This document shows, one piece after another, positions 36,069-47,375 of a DNA stretch of 64,000 nt. Within the stretch, counting starts at the first letter, position 1. The number at the start of each line of letters is the position of its first letter. The notes below the pieces were generated by a model. That model saw only the letters and a program-made list of their open reading frames with translations, was not told the origin of the DNA and ran no database searches. The position numbers and the translations under genes are program-made. The stretch is from JAJYKC01 sp963823105 (GTDB lineage: Bacteria; Acidobacteriota; Terriglobia; Bryobacterales; Bryobacteraceae), in assembly GCA_963823105.1 (NCBI GenBank), contig CAWGKC010000004.1, positions 372,001-436,000 on the forward strand, in the 5' to 3' direction.

Positions 36069-36827
36069 TCAGGATAGCGCGGCGGTGACCCGCAGGCGGC
36101 GGTAATCGATATACCAGACTCCGTCGCGAAGTAGCGTGGGTGCAAGGCGTCGCTCCATTTCAACCAGGAGTGCTTCACGCGCCGCGGGAGCGAGACCGGA
36201 CAGAAACGCTCCGGCGAACATCTCCAGCCAATCCCGCAGGCTTTCGACAGGAGTCGGGCGTGGGAAGAGCGAAGCGGTTTCCACCCTCAGGCCGTGGCGC
36301 TCGAGCAGCGGCGCGTACTCGCCGATGGTGGGGTAATACCAGGGATTGCGGGCGGCGACGGCCTCGGGGCCGAGGATGGCGCGGAGCGCGTCGACGATGG
36401 AGGCGATGTTGCCCGCGCCGCCGAACTCGGCGACGAGGCGTCCGCGGGGTCTGAGCGCGCCCGCGATAGCGGCCGCCACCGCTTCCGGGGGCTTCATCCA
36501 ATGCAGAGCGGCGTTGGAGAAGACGGCGTCGTAGAATTGCCCGCCGCGCGAATCCGACGCGTCGGCGAGAACGAAGGTCAACCCCGGATGGCGGTGCGCG
36601 GGGTAATTGATGCGGGCCTGGGCGATCATTTCCGGCGACGAATCGAGCCCGGTGACCGTCGCGCCGCGCCCGGCGATTTCCGCGGCCAGGCGGCCCGTTC
36701 CGCAGCCGAGATCGAGGACGCTCTCGCCGGGTTTCGGGTCGAGCAGATCGACGAGCGGCGCGCCATAAGCGGAGACGTACTTGTGGGAGGATTCGTAGCG
36801 GGCGACGTCCCAGGAACCGGTACCCAT
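36069..36827 (-). CDS. class I SAM-dependent methyltransferase (Tam-like)
   Basis: 252 residues. Motif I VLDLGCGTGRLAAEI, motif II VTGLDSSPEMI, FVLADASD and FYDAVFSNAALHWMKPP are typical of the trans-aconitate 2-methyltransferase/UbiE-like branch. The C-terminus (DGVWYIDYRRLRVTAAL) resembles Tam-type proteins. The substrate cannot be fixed. Four bp separate it from the DUF420 gene upstream. Confidence 0.85.
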   Translation of the reverse strand: MGTGSWDVARYESSHKYVSAYGAPLVDLLDPKPGESVLDLGCGTGRLAAEIAGRGATVTGLDSSPEMIAQARINYPAHRHPGLTFVLADASDSRGGQFYDAVFSNAALHWMKPPEAVAAAIAGALRPRGRLVAEFGGAGNIASIVDALRAILGPEAVAARNPWYYPTIGEYAPLLERHGLRVETASLFPRPTPVESLRDWLEMFAGAFLSGLAPAAREALLVEMERRLAPTLLRDGVWYIDYRRLRVTAALS

Positions 36828-36831
36828 GCGA

Positions 36832-37245
36832 TTAGAAAATGTAGAGCATCAGGTAGACGACGACGCCAGTGACGCTGACATAGAGCCAGATCGGAAAGGT
36901 CCAGCGGGCGATGGCGCGGTGGCGCGGGAACTCGCCCTTCCAGGCCCGGCGGATGGTGATGGGCGCGAGAACGGGGACGGTGGCGGCGAGCAGAACGTGG
37001 GTGATCAGGATCGAATAATAGATCGGGCGGAGCAGACCCGTTCCCCGGTAATGAACGGAGCCAACCTGGAGGTGATAGACGACATAGCACACGAGAAAGG
37101 CGATGGAGACGGTGAAGGCCGCGAGCATGGTGCGCTTGTGGGCTTCGATCCGGCGGGCGCGAATGAAAGCATAACCGCGGAGCAATAACACGGTGGCGGT
37201 GGCGTTGAGGGTGGCGTTGACGGTGGCGAGAACGGGGACGGGCAT
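36832..37245 (-). CDS. DUF420 membrane protein (oxidase-associated)
   Basis: 137 residues with four hydrophobic helices: VPVLATVNATLNATATVLLL, ERTMLAA-like AHKRTMLAAFTVSIAFLVCY, IYYSILITHVLLAATVPVLA, and IWLYVSVTGVVVYLMLYIF. Histidines in HKRTM, VYHLQVG and ITHVLL match the DUF420/CtaM-like family linked to haem-copper oxidase assembly. It overlaps the SCO1 stop by one base (TAATG). Confidence 0.85.
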   Translation of the reverse strand: MPVPVLATVNATLNATATVLLLRGYAFIRARRIEAHKRTMLAAFTVSIAFLVCYVVYHLQVGSVHYRGTGLLRPIYYSILITHVLLAATVPVLAPITIRRAWKGEFPRHRAIARWTFPIWLYVSVTGVVVYLMLYIF

Positions 37246-37803
37246 TAACGGTTCTGTGTCTCCAACTGTTCGATGCCGGCGATCAGGCGGGGGATGGAAT
37301 CGGCCTCCGAAGTATCGTAATAGCCGCGGATTCGCAAGTGGCCGTCAACCAGCACAAACCGCGAGCTGTGTTGCAGGGTGGCGTCGATGTTGCCGAGCTT
37401 GAAAGCGTCGCGGTCGAGCGTTTGAAGGGTCTGTTGCGACCCGGTGAGGAAAAACCAGACGCCGTCTTTGGCGTGGTGGAGGCGGGCGTAGGCGTTCAGA
37501 CGCTGCGGCGTATCGGTGGCGGGATCGACGCTGAAAGAGACCAGCCGGACGTCGGGAAGCGTGGCGATGGCGTCCTGGACCTCGTGCATTTGGGAAGTCA
37601 TGCGCGGGCAGATTCCGGGGCAGGAGGTGTAGATGAAATCGGCGACCCAGGCGTGGCCGGCCAACTGGGTGGGAGAGAACGGGCGGCCGTTCTGGTCGGT
37701 CAATTGAAACGGCGGGACGGCGCCGAAATCCGGCAGTGGCGGAGGCGCGGGCCGGCACGCGGCAAGGAAGGCGCAGGCGCAGACGGCGAGCGAGCGGCTT
37801 CAT
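37245..37803 (-). CDS. SCO1/SenC-family copper chaperone lipoprotein (frame break in signal peptide)
   Basis: About 185 residues. Thioredoxin fold with the copper site YTSCPGICPRM (CxxxC) and the distal His in LQHSSRFVLVDG. It delivers copper to the CuA centre of cytochrome oxidase. The start is ATG 37803, overlapping the ctaB stop (ATGA). As read, MKPL runs into a basic frame; a one-base change near 37790 gives LAVCACAFLAAC, a lipobox signal peptide ending in the acylated Cys, followed by RPAPPPLPDFGAV. The true start and frame are inferred from that repair. Confidence 0.85.
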
Positions 37804-38651
37804 GCCGGGCGGTCGAAAAGCATCAGGCCGTAGAGCACCGGAAGATAGATCACCGAGGCGAGCAAAACCTGGCGCGCGTGTTGGCGGGTGCGGCTTAGGG
37901 CGGCGCGGACGCTGGAATAAAGAAAGACGGCGCCGAGGACGCTGGCGCCGGCGAGATAAATATTTCCGGTCATCAGCCAGAATTTGGGAAGTAGGCTGAT
38001 GGGAATGAGGACGATCGCGAATAAGAGAATATGCCAGGCCGTGGCCTCGCCGTCGCGGTCGATGACCGGGAGCATGCGGATGCCGGCGCGCTGGTAATCC
38101 TCGCGGTACATCCAGGCGATGGCGTAAAAGTGCGGAAATTGCCAAAGGAACAGGATGAGGAAAAGAATCCAGGCTTCGGCGGTGATGGTGCCGCGGGCGG
38201 CGGCGAAACCGATAAGCGGCGGCATGGCGCCGGGCATGGCGCCGATGGTGGTCGAATGAAACGAGCGGCTCTTCAGCGGGGTGTAGACGAAGAGGTAGGT
38301 TAGCAGCGTGAACAGGCCGAGAGCGCCGGCGAGGTAATTGACGAAAAAAGTCAATTCAAGGAAACCGAGCAACGAGATGACGGAGGCGAAAATCAGCGCC
38401 CGGCCCGCCCCAAGGCGCCCGGAAGGCAGCGGGCGGTCTTGCGTGCGGTGCATTTTGGCGTCCGACTTGCGCTCATAAAATTGATTCAGCGCGGCGGTGC
38501 CGGAAGCGATCAGGAACGTGCCGGCGATGGTATTGAGAAGACCCAGCCAGTGCCAGGCGCCGGTTCTGGCGCCGAAGAAATAACCCACGCCGGTGCTCAT
38601 CAGGATGAGCCAGGTGATTCGCGGCTTCGTCAGCGCGAGGTACTCGTTCAT
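37800..38651 (-). CDS. ctaB: protohaem IX farnesyltransferase (haem O synthase)
   Basis: 283 residues, UbiA-superfamily integral membrane protein with about nine helices. The prenyl-diphosphate site is ALNQFYERKSDAKMHRTQDRP; the second Asp-rich loop is MYREDYQRAGIRMLP, preceded by LWQFPHFYAIAW, which is characteristic of CtaB. It makes haem O from haem B for haem-copper oxidases. It heads a minus-strand run of eight closely spaced genes. Oxidase subunit genes themselves are not in the window. Confidence 0.95.
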   Translation of the reverse strand: MNEYLALTKPRITWLILMSTGVGYFFGARTGAWHWLGLLNTIAGTFLIASGTAALNQFYERKSDAKMHRTQDRPLPSGRLGAGRALIFASVISLLGFLELTFFVNYLAGALGLFTLLTYLFVYTPLKSRSFHSTTIGAMPGAMPPLIGFAAARGTITAEAWILFLILFLWQFPHFYAIAWMYREDYQRAGIRMLPVIDRDGEATAWHILLFAIVLIPISLLPKFWLMTGNIYLAGASVLGAVFLYSSVRAALSRTRQHARQVLLASVIYLPVLYGLMLFDRPA

Positions 38652-38732
38652 GATGGGAGCGCGCCGGAAACCGGAGGCGCAAAGAAAGGCATTGAGTCTA
38701 TTTTAGCGCGCCCGGCGGCACGGTCCGAAGGG

Positions 38733-38763
38733 AAAAAAGGCGCCGCCCGTTTCCAGGCGGCGC
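38733..38763 (-). terminator. intrinsic terminator downstream of the fused MFS/spermidine synthase
   Basis: Read on the minus strand, GCGCCGCC pairs with GGCGGCGC (38740-38763) across an 8-nt loop and is followed by a run of six T (38738-38733). It lies ~165 bp after the stop of the gene ending at 38929 and ~80 bp before the ctaB start, so it separates the two transcription units. A second weaker hairpin (AAGAGCCAG...CTGGTTCTT) lies at about 38871-38896. Confidence 0.7.
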
Positions 38764-38928
38764 GGGAGAAGATCGACGGAACGCGAATTCGGCAGGCGGC
38801 GGGGTCGGCCCAGCGCCACCGAAAGCGCTTGTGTGATCTAACGATAAGGCGAGTTTGCGTTGGCGTAAAGAACCAGAACTACTGGCTCTTTGCGGTTCTA
38901 AGGAAGACGAACGCCGCGAGGAGGGAAG

Positions 38929-40986
38929 TTATTTTAGTACTTGAAACAGGTTGCTGTAATCGTCGGTCCAGGGGCGGAAGCGGGGGTTGGTGCTAAGAAG
39001 CGACGCGCGCCGGACGAGCGTAGCGGCGCCGGGAGGCGGCTGCCCGTAGATGAGCACCCAATCGGTGGCGAACAGCTCGGCGTCGTCGTCGGAAGGAGTT
39101 TCGACGAGCCACGCGAGACGGGAGACGGAGTCGGCGAGCGATGCGGCCACCGGCGCTAAGTCCACATTGGCGTTGGAGATGTGAAGGGCAAGCACGCCGT
39201 CGGGCTGGAGATGGCGGAAATAAAGCCGGATCGCCTCGACCGTGAGAAGATGCACGGGAATGGAGTCGCTTGAGAAGGCGTCGATGGCGAGAACGTCGAA
39301 ACGCTCCGGTGGTTCGCGTTCAAGCGAGAGACGCGCGTCGCCGGGCGCGATCTCGATTTTCGCCGCGCTGTCGTTGAGATACGTGAACCAGGAGCGGGCG
39401 ATGCCAGGGACGAGCGGGTTGATTTCGTAGAACCGATAGACGTCGCCGGGCCTTCCATAGGCTGCTATCGTACCGGTACCGAGACCCACCACGCCCACGC
39501 GTATCCCCCGGGAGTAGTGTTCTTTTTTTCCGTCGATCGCCAGGGCGATGCCGCTGCCGGGGCCGTAATAGGTGATGGGAAGCCGGTGGCGCGGGCTATC
39601 GCGGAACTGCATGCCGTGGTTGATGGTTCCGTTGACAAGTTCGCGGAGGAGGTCGCCCTCGTCGTCCCAATCCATCACTTTTAATCCGCCATAGAAGTTC
39701 CGGACGATGAGACGGCTGCCGTCGTGAATTTCCGAAACGTCTCGAATTCCGAAGAAGCAGACGGCGGCGATCGTCGCGATGCAGATCGCCAAAGGAAGGG
39801 GCCCGCCATGCCAGCGGAGGGCGAGCGCCAGAGCGGCGCAGGCGAGCATCGTGAGCGGAAACTCGTAGAAGGCGGAGAAGAGGTGCGGAGCGAGGACGCT
39901 GACGAAAAATGCTCCCAGCGCGCCGCCGAGGGCGAGCATTAAATAGAACGAGGTCAGATGCCGCGCGGAGGGCTTGCGGCGGGCGAGTTCGCCGTGGCAG
40001 AAGAGGCAGCACAGGAACAGACCCAGGGAATACACGGGAACGCCGATGCGCGCGGCCCCGCGATTGGGAATTCCCAGGAGACCGTAGGACATGCCGCAAA
40101 GAGCGATCGCGAGAAGGACGAGGCCAAGCGATGGGCGGTACCAACGCTCGTGGTCGAAGGCGATGACGAAGGTGAGCAGATAGAGGCTGAGCGGCAGCAC
40201 CCAGAGAAACGGGATGGCCGCGACGTCCTGGGTGAGGTGGTTGGTCGCGCCCAGCAGCAGCGCCGAACCACAGGCGGCCAGCGCCAGCCACAGCGCGCGT
40301 TCGCGGAGTAACGGGGCGGGAGCGGCATCGCCGGAGATTGCCCCGTCCGGAGCCGGCGCTGCGTTTGCGGACGGCGCTCCGGCGCGAATGGCCAGGAAAG
40401 CGCATAGCCCGGCGAAGACGGCATACGCGCCCGACCAGGACAGCAACTGATGGGTGGTTCCGATGCGCGGCTCGACGAGAACGGGATAGGCGAGAAGAGC
40501 CACGATGGAGGCGAGGTTGGACAACGCGAAGAGACGGTAAGGCAGCACGGTGCCGGAGCGCGAGTACCACGTCTGCACCAGGGGGCTGGTGGCTGAAAGG
40601 AGAACGTAGGGAACGCCGATGGTGGCGGACAACAGGAGGAGGATGCGGAGCGCGGGTTCGTCGTCCGCGGAAGGCTTCCATCCAATGCCAGGGGCGACGG
40701 GCAGGAGCGAGAGGCTGCCGAGCAGAAGCGCCGCATGAACGATCGTCTGGGCGCGCGGGCGGAGGCGCACGAGAAGGTGGGCGTAGAGGTAACCGGCGAG
40801 AAGAGCCGCCTGGAAGAAGAGCAGGCAAGTGATCCAAACGGCGGTGGCGCCGCCAAACCAGGGAAGAATGCGCTTGGCGATGACCGGCTGGATCAGGAAA
40901 AGAAGAAACGAGCTTAACGATACGGTGATGGCGAACGGGAGCTTGGAAACCGATCCCGTTCGCGAATTACGATCCGTTGGGGCCAC
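38929..40986 (-). CDS. fused MFS/spermidine synthase-like membrane protein
   Basis: 685 residues. The first ~430 contain about twelve membrane helices (ITVSLSSFLLFLIQPVIAK, LLFFQAALLAGYLYAHLL...). The last ~230 are a soluble spermidine-synthase-like Rossmann domain: VVGLGTGTIAAYG (SAM loop), YEINPLVPGIA, IAPGDARLSL, and AIDAFSSDSIPVHLLT. These are usually annotated 'fused MFS/spermidine synthase'; the substrate is unproven and polyamine synthesis may not be the function. It lies 12 bp after ftsH and is probably co-transcribed with tilS-ftsH. Confidence 0.85.
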   Translation of the reverse strand: MAPTDRNSRTGSVSKLPFAITVSLSSFLLFLIQPVIAKRILPWFGGATAVWITCLLFFQAALLAGYLYAHLLVRLRPRAQTIVHAALLLGSLSLLPVAPGIGWKPSADDEPALRILLLLSATIGVPYVLLSATSPLVQTWYSRSGTVLPYRLFALSNLASIVALLAYPVLVEPRIGTTHQLLSWSGAYAVFAGLCAFLAIRAGAPSANAAPAPDGAISGDAAPAPLLRERALWLALAACGSALLLGATNHLTQDVAAIPFLWVLPLSLYLLTFVIAFDHERWYRPSLGLVLLAIALCGMSYGLLGIPNRGAARIGVPVYSLGLFLCCLFCHGELARRKPSARHLTSFYLMLALGGALGAFFVSVLAPHLFSAFYEFPLTMLACAALALALRWHGGPLPLAICIATIAAVCFFGIRDVSEIHDGSRLIVRNFYGGLKVMDWDDEGDLLRELVNGTINHGMQFRDSPRHRLPITYYGPGSGIALAIDGKKEHYSRGIRVGVVGLGTGTIAAYGRPGDVYRFYEINPLVPGIARSWFTYLNDSAAKIEIAPGDARLSLEREPPERFDVLAIDAFSSDSIPVHLLTVEAIRLYFRHLQPDGVLALHISNANVDLAPVAASLADSVSRLAWLVETPSDDDAELFATDWVLIYGQPPPGAATLVRRASLLSTNPRFRPWTDDYSNLFQVLK

Positions 40987-40998
40987 CGGCGGCGGGGC

Positions 40999-42915
<1,917 letters not shown>

Positions 42916-42947
42916 TTTGTATATCTGATGCCTCGCGACGCTACTAT

Positions 42948-44386
42948 CTAATCGGACGCGATCCGCGGATTCGGCGATTCATTCGCTTTTTCCGGATGCT
43001 CGCGGATCTGAACCACCGTTGCGCTACCCGATGGGGCGGCATATCCGCTGGCTGCGCCAAAGCGCCGGGACCAAAGGATTTCGCCCTTTGCCTCCAGTAC
43101 CGGCCACGAGCTTCGCTCCCACAGGGGAATGCGGTGGCGCTGAAAGAGAGTCTTCAATTTTTCCTCGCGTGGGTGCCCAAGAGGTTGATAGCGGTCTCCC
43201 GGCCGCCAGTTTCTCAGCGTGAATGGTTCGCCGTTTTCCCGAAGCAAACCAAGCAGTTTCGACTGATCTAAATCCATTTTCACTGTATCACAGCCCTGTG
43301 AATCGTTAGACGCCGCAAATGCCAGTTCGATGCGGCCACCTCCGGGGAGGGGCGTCTCCGACGGCAGGGGAGCGGCGAATTCGAAGTTGCGCAGGCGCAT
43401 GTGGTCGTGTCGCGCGGGAGCGACGCGAAGCCAATCGAATGAACGGTATACATCGAGTCCGGGGAGTTGGGCGCGCCCGCTGCCTTCCTGTTCCCGCGCC
43501 ATTTCCAGCACCCTTTCGATGTGCGCGAATTCGATCTGGCGCAGGTCGCCCTTCACCGCCTCCATCGCCGCGCGGAGCCTCCGGCGGGCCATCGCCGCGG
43601 GCGAGTTCAGCAGTTCCGCGGTTTTCATGTAAACGCATCCGCCGCGAAGCTCGGGCGCCGGTACCGTCGCCGCCCAGTATTCTTCCTCTTCCCTGGCCAG
43701 TTCGGCCAGCGTGGCCAGGGCCGAGTCGAGTTGGGGATTGTAGGCGTCGCGCAGCGCTGGGAGCGTCACATGACGGAGGCGGTTCCGCGCCAGCGCCGTG
43801 TCGCGATTCGTCGAGTCCTGGCGCCATCCGATGCCGCGGGCGTTCAACCATTCCTCGATTTCGCGCCGGTCGACGTTCAGCAGCGGACGGACGATTCCAT
43901 CGCCGGTGACAGGGAGGATTCCGGCGAGGCCGGTGAGGCCGGCGCCGCGCAGGATGCGATGGAGCACGGTCTCCGCCTGGTCGCTCCGCGTATGTCCGGT
44001 GGCCACGCGATCCACCACGCCTTCGAGCAGGAGCCCGCGGAAGAAGGCGTACCTTGCGTTGCGCGCGGCTTGTTCCACGTTCTCGCCGTTTTCGGCGGCG
44101 AGGGAGGGTACGTCGGCCTCGCGCAGCAGGAACGGAAGCCCGTACCGGCCGGCGATCGCCTCGACGAATTCGGCGTCCCGGCGCGCCTCGTCTCCACGCA
44201 TTCCATGGTTCACGTGCAGCACCGACAGAGCCGCAGGCCGAGCCGCGGCGACAACGCGCGCAGGCATTCGAGCAGACAAACCGAATCGGCCCCGCCGGAA
44301 ACGGCGACGCCCACTTTTGTTTCGGAGGGTCCGCCGGAGGGCAGCATGTTATAACGGAAAAGATCCCCGGCCACCCGCTCGATCAT
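42948..44386 (-). CDS. tilS: tRNA(Ile)-lysidine synthetase (one frame break near the N-terminus)
   Basis: About 478 residues after repair. The start MIERVAGDLFRYNMLPSGG leads into the PP-loop KVGVAVSGGADSVCLLE; one missing G near 44244 breaks the frame before LSVLHVNHGMRGDEA. Downstream are ATGHTRSDQAETVLHRILRG, RPLLNVDRREIEEWL and the C-terminal TilS domain (LRNWRPGDRYQPLG). It converts C34 of the AUA-reading tRNA-Ile to lysidine, an essential step, so the break is likely a sequence error. Its start is only 14 bp from the divergent kinase start. Confidence 0.9.
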
Positions 44387-44400
44387 ACGCGCCTTTTGAA

Positions 44401-45858
44401 ATGCCCGCCCAAGACAACTTCATTGTAAGTCTCGACATCGGATCCTCCAGCGTGCGCGCGCTTTTGTTCGACGGGCAAGGCAATCACCGGGAGGGATTCG
44501 GCGAGCAGCTCTCCTACGAATTGCGCAAGACCTCCGATGGCGGTGTCGAGGCCGATGCCGAGGAGCTTTCCGCGCTGGCCATTGCCTGCCTGGATCGAAT
44601 CCACGCGCAATTGCGTGAAGCGGGGCTGCGGCCCGCGGGCATCGCCGCCAGCGCTTTTTGGCACTGTTTCCTGGGTGTCGGCGAATCGGGCCAGCCCACC
44701 ACTCCGATCCTCCATTTGTTCGATACGCGCGCGGCCGCGCAGACCGTGGCGCTCGCCAAGCGGCTGGACGCCCGCGCCATCCATCAACGGACGGGCTGCC
44801 GGTTTCATTCCAGCTACTGGCCGGCCAAGCTGCTGTGGCTTGAAGAGAATCGTCCGCAGGGCTTCCGGGAGGCGCGCCGCTGGATGTCGTTTCCGGAGTA
44901 CTTGCTCGGAAAACTCACCGGCGAACCCGCCTGCTCCGTTTCCATGGCGTCGGCGTCGGGTCTTTGGAATTTGCGGGAGAACGATTACGACGGCGAAGTC
45001 CTGGCTGCGCTGCCCATCGAACGTACCCAGCTTTGGCCGGTCGAGCGAATGGACGAGCCGCAGACGAAGCTACTCAAACCCTACGGCGCCCGATGGCCGT
45101 TGTTCGACGGCGTCCCCTGGCATCCCGCATACGGCGATGGCGCCTGCAGCAACGTCGGGACCGGGTGCGTGACGCCGGACGAATTTTGTCTGATGGTGGG
45201 AACCAGCGGAGCGATGCGCGCGGTAACCGGAGCCGTTCCGGCGGAGATTCCCGATGGCCTTTGGTGTTACCGCGCCGATCGGGAGAGGGCGATTCTCGGG
45301 GGAGCGCTCACCAACGGCGGCGACGTCTACGCGTGGATGCGGCGCAACCTCGCCCTGCCCGATGCCGCGGCGGCAGAGGCGGAATTGGAGACGCGCGCCA
45401 TCGGTCTCCACGGCCTCACGGTGCTGCCTTATTTCGGCGGCGAACGGTCGCCCTACTGGCGCGCCGATCTGCGCGGCGCGATCACCGGCTTGAGCCTGGC
45501 CACGGGTCCCATGGATATTCTTCAAGCGTCGCTCGAAGCGGTAGCGCTGAGTTTCCGCCGCATCTTCGATTTGATGCTTCCGGCGCTCGGATCGCCACGG
45601 CGCGTCGTGGCCTCCGGCGGCGCCCTGTTGCATTCGAAAGCGTGGACGCAGATGATGGCCGACGCCCTCGGCGTTCCGGTCCTGCTGGCCACCGAGAAAG
45701 AAGCTTCCGCCCGTGGGGCGGCGCTGCTGGCGCTCGGTCGCCCGCCCTCCCCTCCCGAAGGCGCGTCGTTCGATCCCCGCCCCGAGAGCGCAGCCGCGTT
45801 CGCCGTCCTCAAACAGACCGGGGACAGTACACTGAACCGCGTCTTTCCGCACCCCTAA
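44401..45858 (+). CDS. FGGY-family carbohydrate kinase, probably gluconokinase
   Basis: 485 residues. N-terminal actin-fold start FIVSLDIGSSSVRALLFDGQGN (phosphate loop), middle WPAKLLWLEENRPQGF and FPEYLLGKLTG, ATP-side MVGTSGAMRAV and YFGGERSPYWRADLRG, and C-terminal VASGGALLHSKAWTQMMAD. The EFCLMVGTSGAM...GGALTNGGDVYAWM pattern fits gluconokinase (GntK of the FGGY type) better than xylulo- or glycerol kinase. It would make 6-phosphogluconate. Eight bp before kdsC on the same strand. Confidence 0.82.
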   Translation: MPAQDNFIVSLDIGSSSVRALLFDGQGNHREGFGEQLSYELRKTSDGGVEADAEELSALAIACLDRIHAQLREAGLRPAGIAASAFWHCFLGVGESGQPTTPILHLFDTRAAAQTVALAKRLDARAIHQRTGCRFHSSYWPAKLLWLEENRPQGFREARRWMSFPEYLLGKLTGEPACSVSMASASGLWNLRENDYDGEVLAALPIERTQLWPVERMDEPQTKLLKPYGARWPLFDGVPWHPAYGDGACSNVGTGCVTPDEFCLMVGTSGAMRAVTGAVPAEIPDGLWCYRADRERAILGGALTNGGDVYAWMRRNLALPDAAAAEAELETRAIGLHGLTVLPYFGGERSPYWRADLRGAITGLSLATGPMDILQASLEAVALSFRRIFDLMLPALGSPRRVVASGGALLHSKAWTQMMADALGVPVLLATEKEASARGAALLALGRPPSPPEGASFDPRPESAAAFAVLKQTGDSTLNRVFPHP

Positions 45859-45865
45859 ATCACCT

Positions 45866-46408
45866 ATGCCAACGATCTCAGAACTCGCCTCAGGCATTCG
45901 CCTGCTCCTGATGGACGTCGATGGCGTCCTCACCGACGGCCGCCTTTATAATGTTCCCGGCCCGGACGGCGCGATGGTGGAAACCAAGGGCTTCGACTCC
46001 CAGGACGGCATCGCGCTTCAGTGGCTGGCTTGGAAAGGCATCGTCACCGGCGTCATCAGCGGCCGGGTATCGCCGGCCACCGCCGAGCGCGCCCGCCAAT
46101 GCAAGATGAAGTATGTCTACCAGGGGCATATCGAGAAGATCCCGATTCTCGAAGAGATTCTTCGCGACGCTGGGATTGCGCCGGAGCACGCGGCTTATGT
46201 GGGCGACGATTTAACCGATATTGTGGTGATGAAGCGAGTGGGTCTGGGAATCGCCACGGCCAACGCCAGGGAGGAAGTGAAGCGGAACGCCCGGTACGTT
46301 ACGAAAGCGCCGGGAGGCGGGGGTGCGGTGAGAGAAGTGGTGGAGACGATTCTGAAGGCCCAGGGACACTGGGAGGAGCTGCTTCGCAAGTACGAGGCCG
46401 GGAGTTAA
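45866..46408 (+). CDS. kdsC: 3-deoxy-D-manno-octulosonate 8-phosphate phosphatase (KDO-8-P phosphatase)
   Basis: 180 residues, the typical KdsC length. HAD motifs: LLLMDVDGVLTDG (nucleophile and acid), VISGRVSP, and YVGDDLTDIVVM; GFDSQDGIALQWL is the KdsC-specific cap-less loop. Removes phosphate from KDO-8-P, giving KDO for the LPS inner core. Its stop overlaps the convergent anti-sigma stop by three to four bases. Confidence 0.93.
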   Translation: MPTISELASGIRLLLMDVDGVLTDGRLYNVPGPDGAMVETKGFDSQDGIALQWLAWKGIVTGVISGRVSPATAERARQCKMKYVYQGHIEKIPILEEILRDAGIAPEHAAYVGDDLTDIVVMKRVGLGIATANAREEVKRNARYVTKAPGGGGAVREVVETILKAQGHWEELLRKYEAGS

Positions 46409-46674
46409 ACGCTTCCGGGCGCCGTGGGAGCGGGAGGGGCCTTCGCGGCCATTTTCTTCTCCAGCGCCCGCAATAACCGGCTGTGAACTTCCGGCGGCAG
46501 CGCCTTCTCGGTAACGCCCTTAAACACGCGCAGAGTCTTCTTCGTGGTGTCCACGATGACAAAGCAGTTGGGGCATTCGTTCACGTGCCGCTGCAGATCC
46601 TCGCGCGCGCAACCGGTGGCCGAGTCGTCCAGAAAGTCGTTCAATTCGTGCAAGAACGCCTTACATGTAAGCAA
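46405..46674 (-). CDS. soluble zinc-finger (ZAS) anti-sigma factor
   Basis: 89 residues. The HVNECPNCF segment (H-x3-C-x2-C), with the upstream Cys in TGCARED, forms the zinc-binding anti-sigma fold. There is no membrane helix; the C-terminus is an Ala/Pro tail. Soluble ZAS proteins such as RsrA can release sigma on oxidation of the zinc thiols. The gene overlaps the ECF sigma gene by 14 bp, the usual arrangement for a cognate pair. Confidence 0.85.
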   Translation of the reverse strand: MLTCKAFLHELNDFLDDSATGCAREDLQRHVNECPNCFVIVDTTKKTLRVFKGVTEKALPPEVHSRLLRALEKKMAAKAPPAPTAPGSV

Positions 46675-47281
46675 AAACGTCGTCTCCCTTCCGCTTGAAA
46701 AGACGGGTCAATTTTTCCCTTAATTGGAGCCGCGCCCGGAGCAACCGGCTCTTCACGGCGGGCACCGAAATGCCCAGCGCCGATGCCGTCTCCTCGGTGC
46801 TCATTTCTTCGATGTCCCTTAAGACGAAAACGGTTCGGAAAGCTGGGCGCAGGCCCTTCACCGCCTCATCCAGGATAGTGCCTAATTCCTCGCGCGAATA
46901 CTTCTGCTCCGGGTCCTCGTCCCAAACGGCGATTTCCCTCATCACCGTGTCCTCGCCGGTTTCCACCGGTTCGTCCAGCGGCACCGTCCGGTCGCTCTTC
47001 CGCTTGCGGAGTTTCATCAGCGACTCGTTCACCGCGATCCGGACAATCCAAGTATAGAATTTCGATTGCCCCTGAAAACCCGGCAGGTGCTCGTAGGCCT
47101 TTAGAAAGGCCTCCTGCAACACATCTTCCGCATCCTCGTCGTTTTGTGTAATTTGTTTCGCCAGCCGAAAAATCTTTCTCTCGTAATGGCTTACCAGTTC
47201 GCTAAAAGCGCTTCCGTCCCCTTCGCGGGCCTTGGCCACCAGAGCCGACTCGTCGAAGACGTCCGTTTCCGTTGCTGCCAT
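46661..47281 (-). CDS. ECF-family RNA polymerase sigma factor
   Basis: 206 residues. Region 2 (LVSHYERKIFRLAKQITQNDEDAEDVLQEAFLKAYEHL, FYTWIVRIAVNESL) and region 4 (GLRPAFRTVFVLRDIEEMSTEETASALGISVPAVKSRLLRARLQLRE) are both complete. An acidic linker (~105-125) lies between. Resembles RpoE-like group sigma factors. Divergent from the HD-GYP gene, with 94 bp between that should hold both promoters. Confidence 0.93.
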   Translation of the reverse strand: MAATETDVFDESALVAKAREGDGSAFSELVSHYERKIFRLAKQITQNDEDAEDVLQEAFLKAYEHLPGFQGQSKFYTWIVRIAVNESLMKLRKRKSDRTVPLDEPVETGEDTVMREIAVWDEDPEQKYSREELGTILDEAVKGLRPAFRTVFVLRDIEEMSTEETASALGISVPAVKSRLLRARLQLREKLTRLFKRKGDDVFAYM

Positions 47282-47375
47282 ATCTTTATGCTACACGCCC
47301 TGTCAACCGGCGGGCGGGCGATTCACGGCGGCCGCGAATGTGCCGATACGCCCATTGAGAGGTTGTCCCGTAGCT

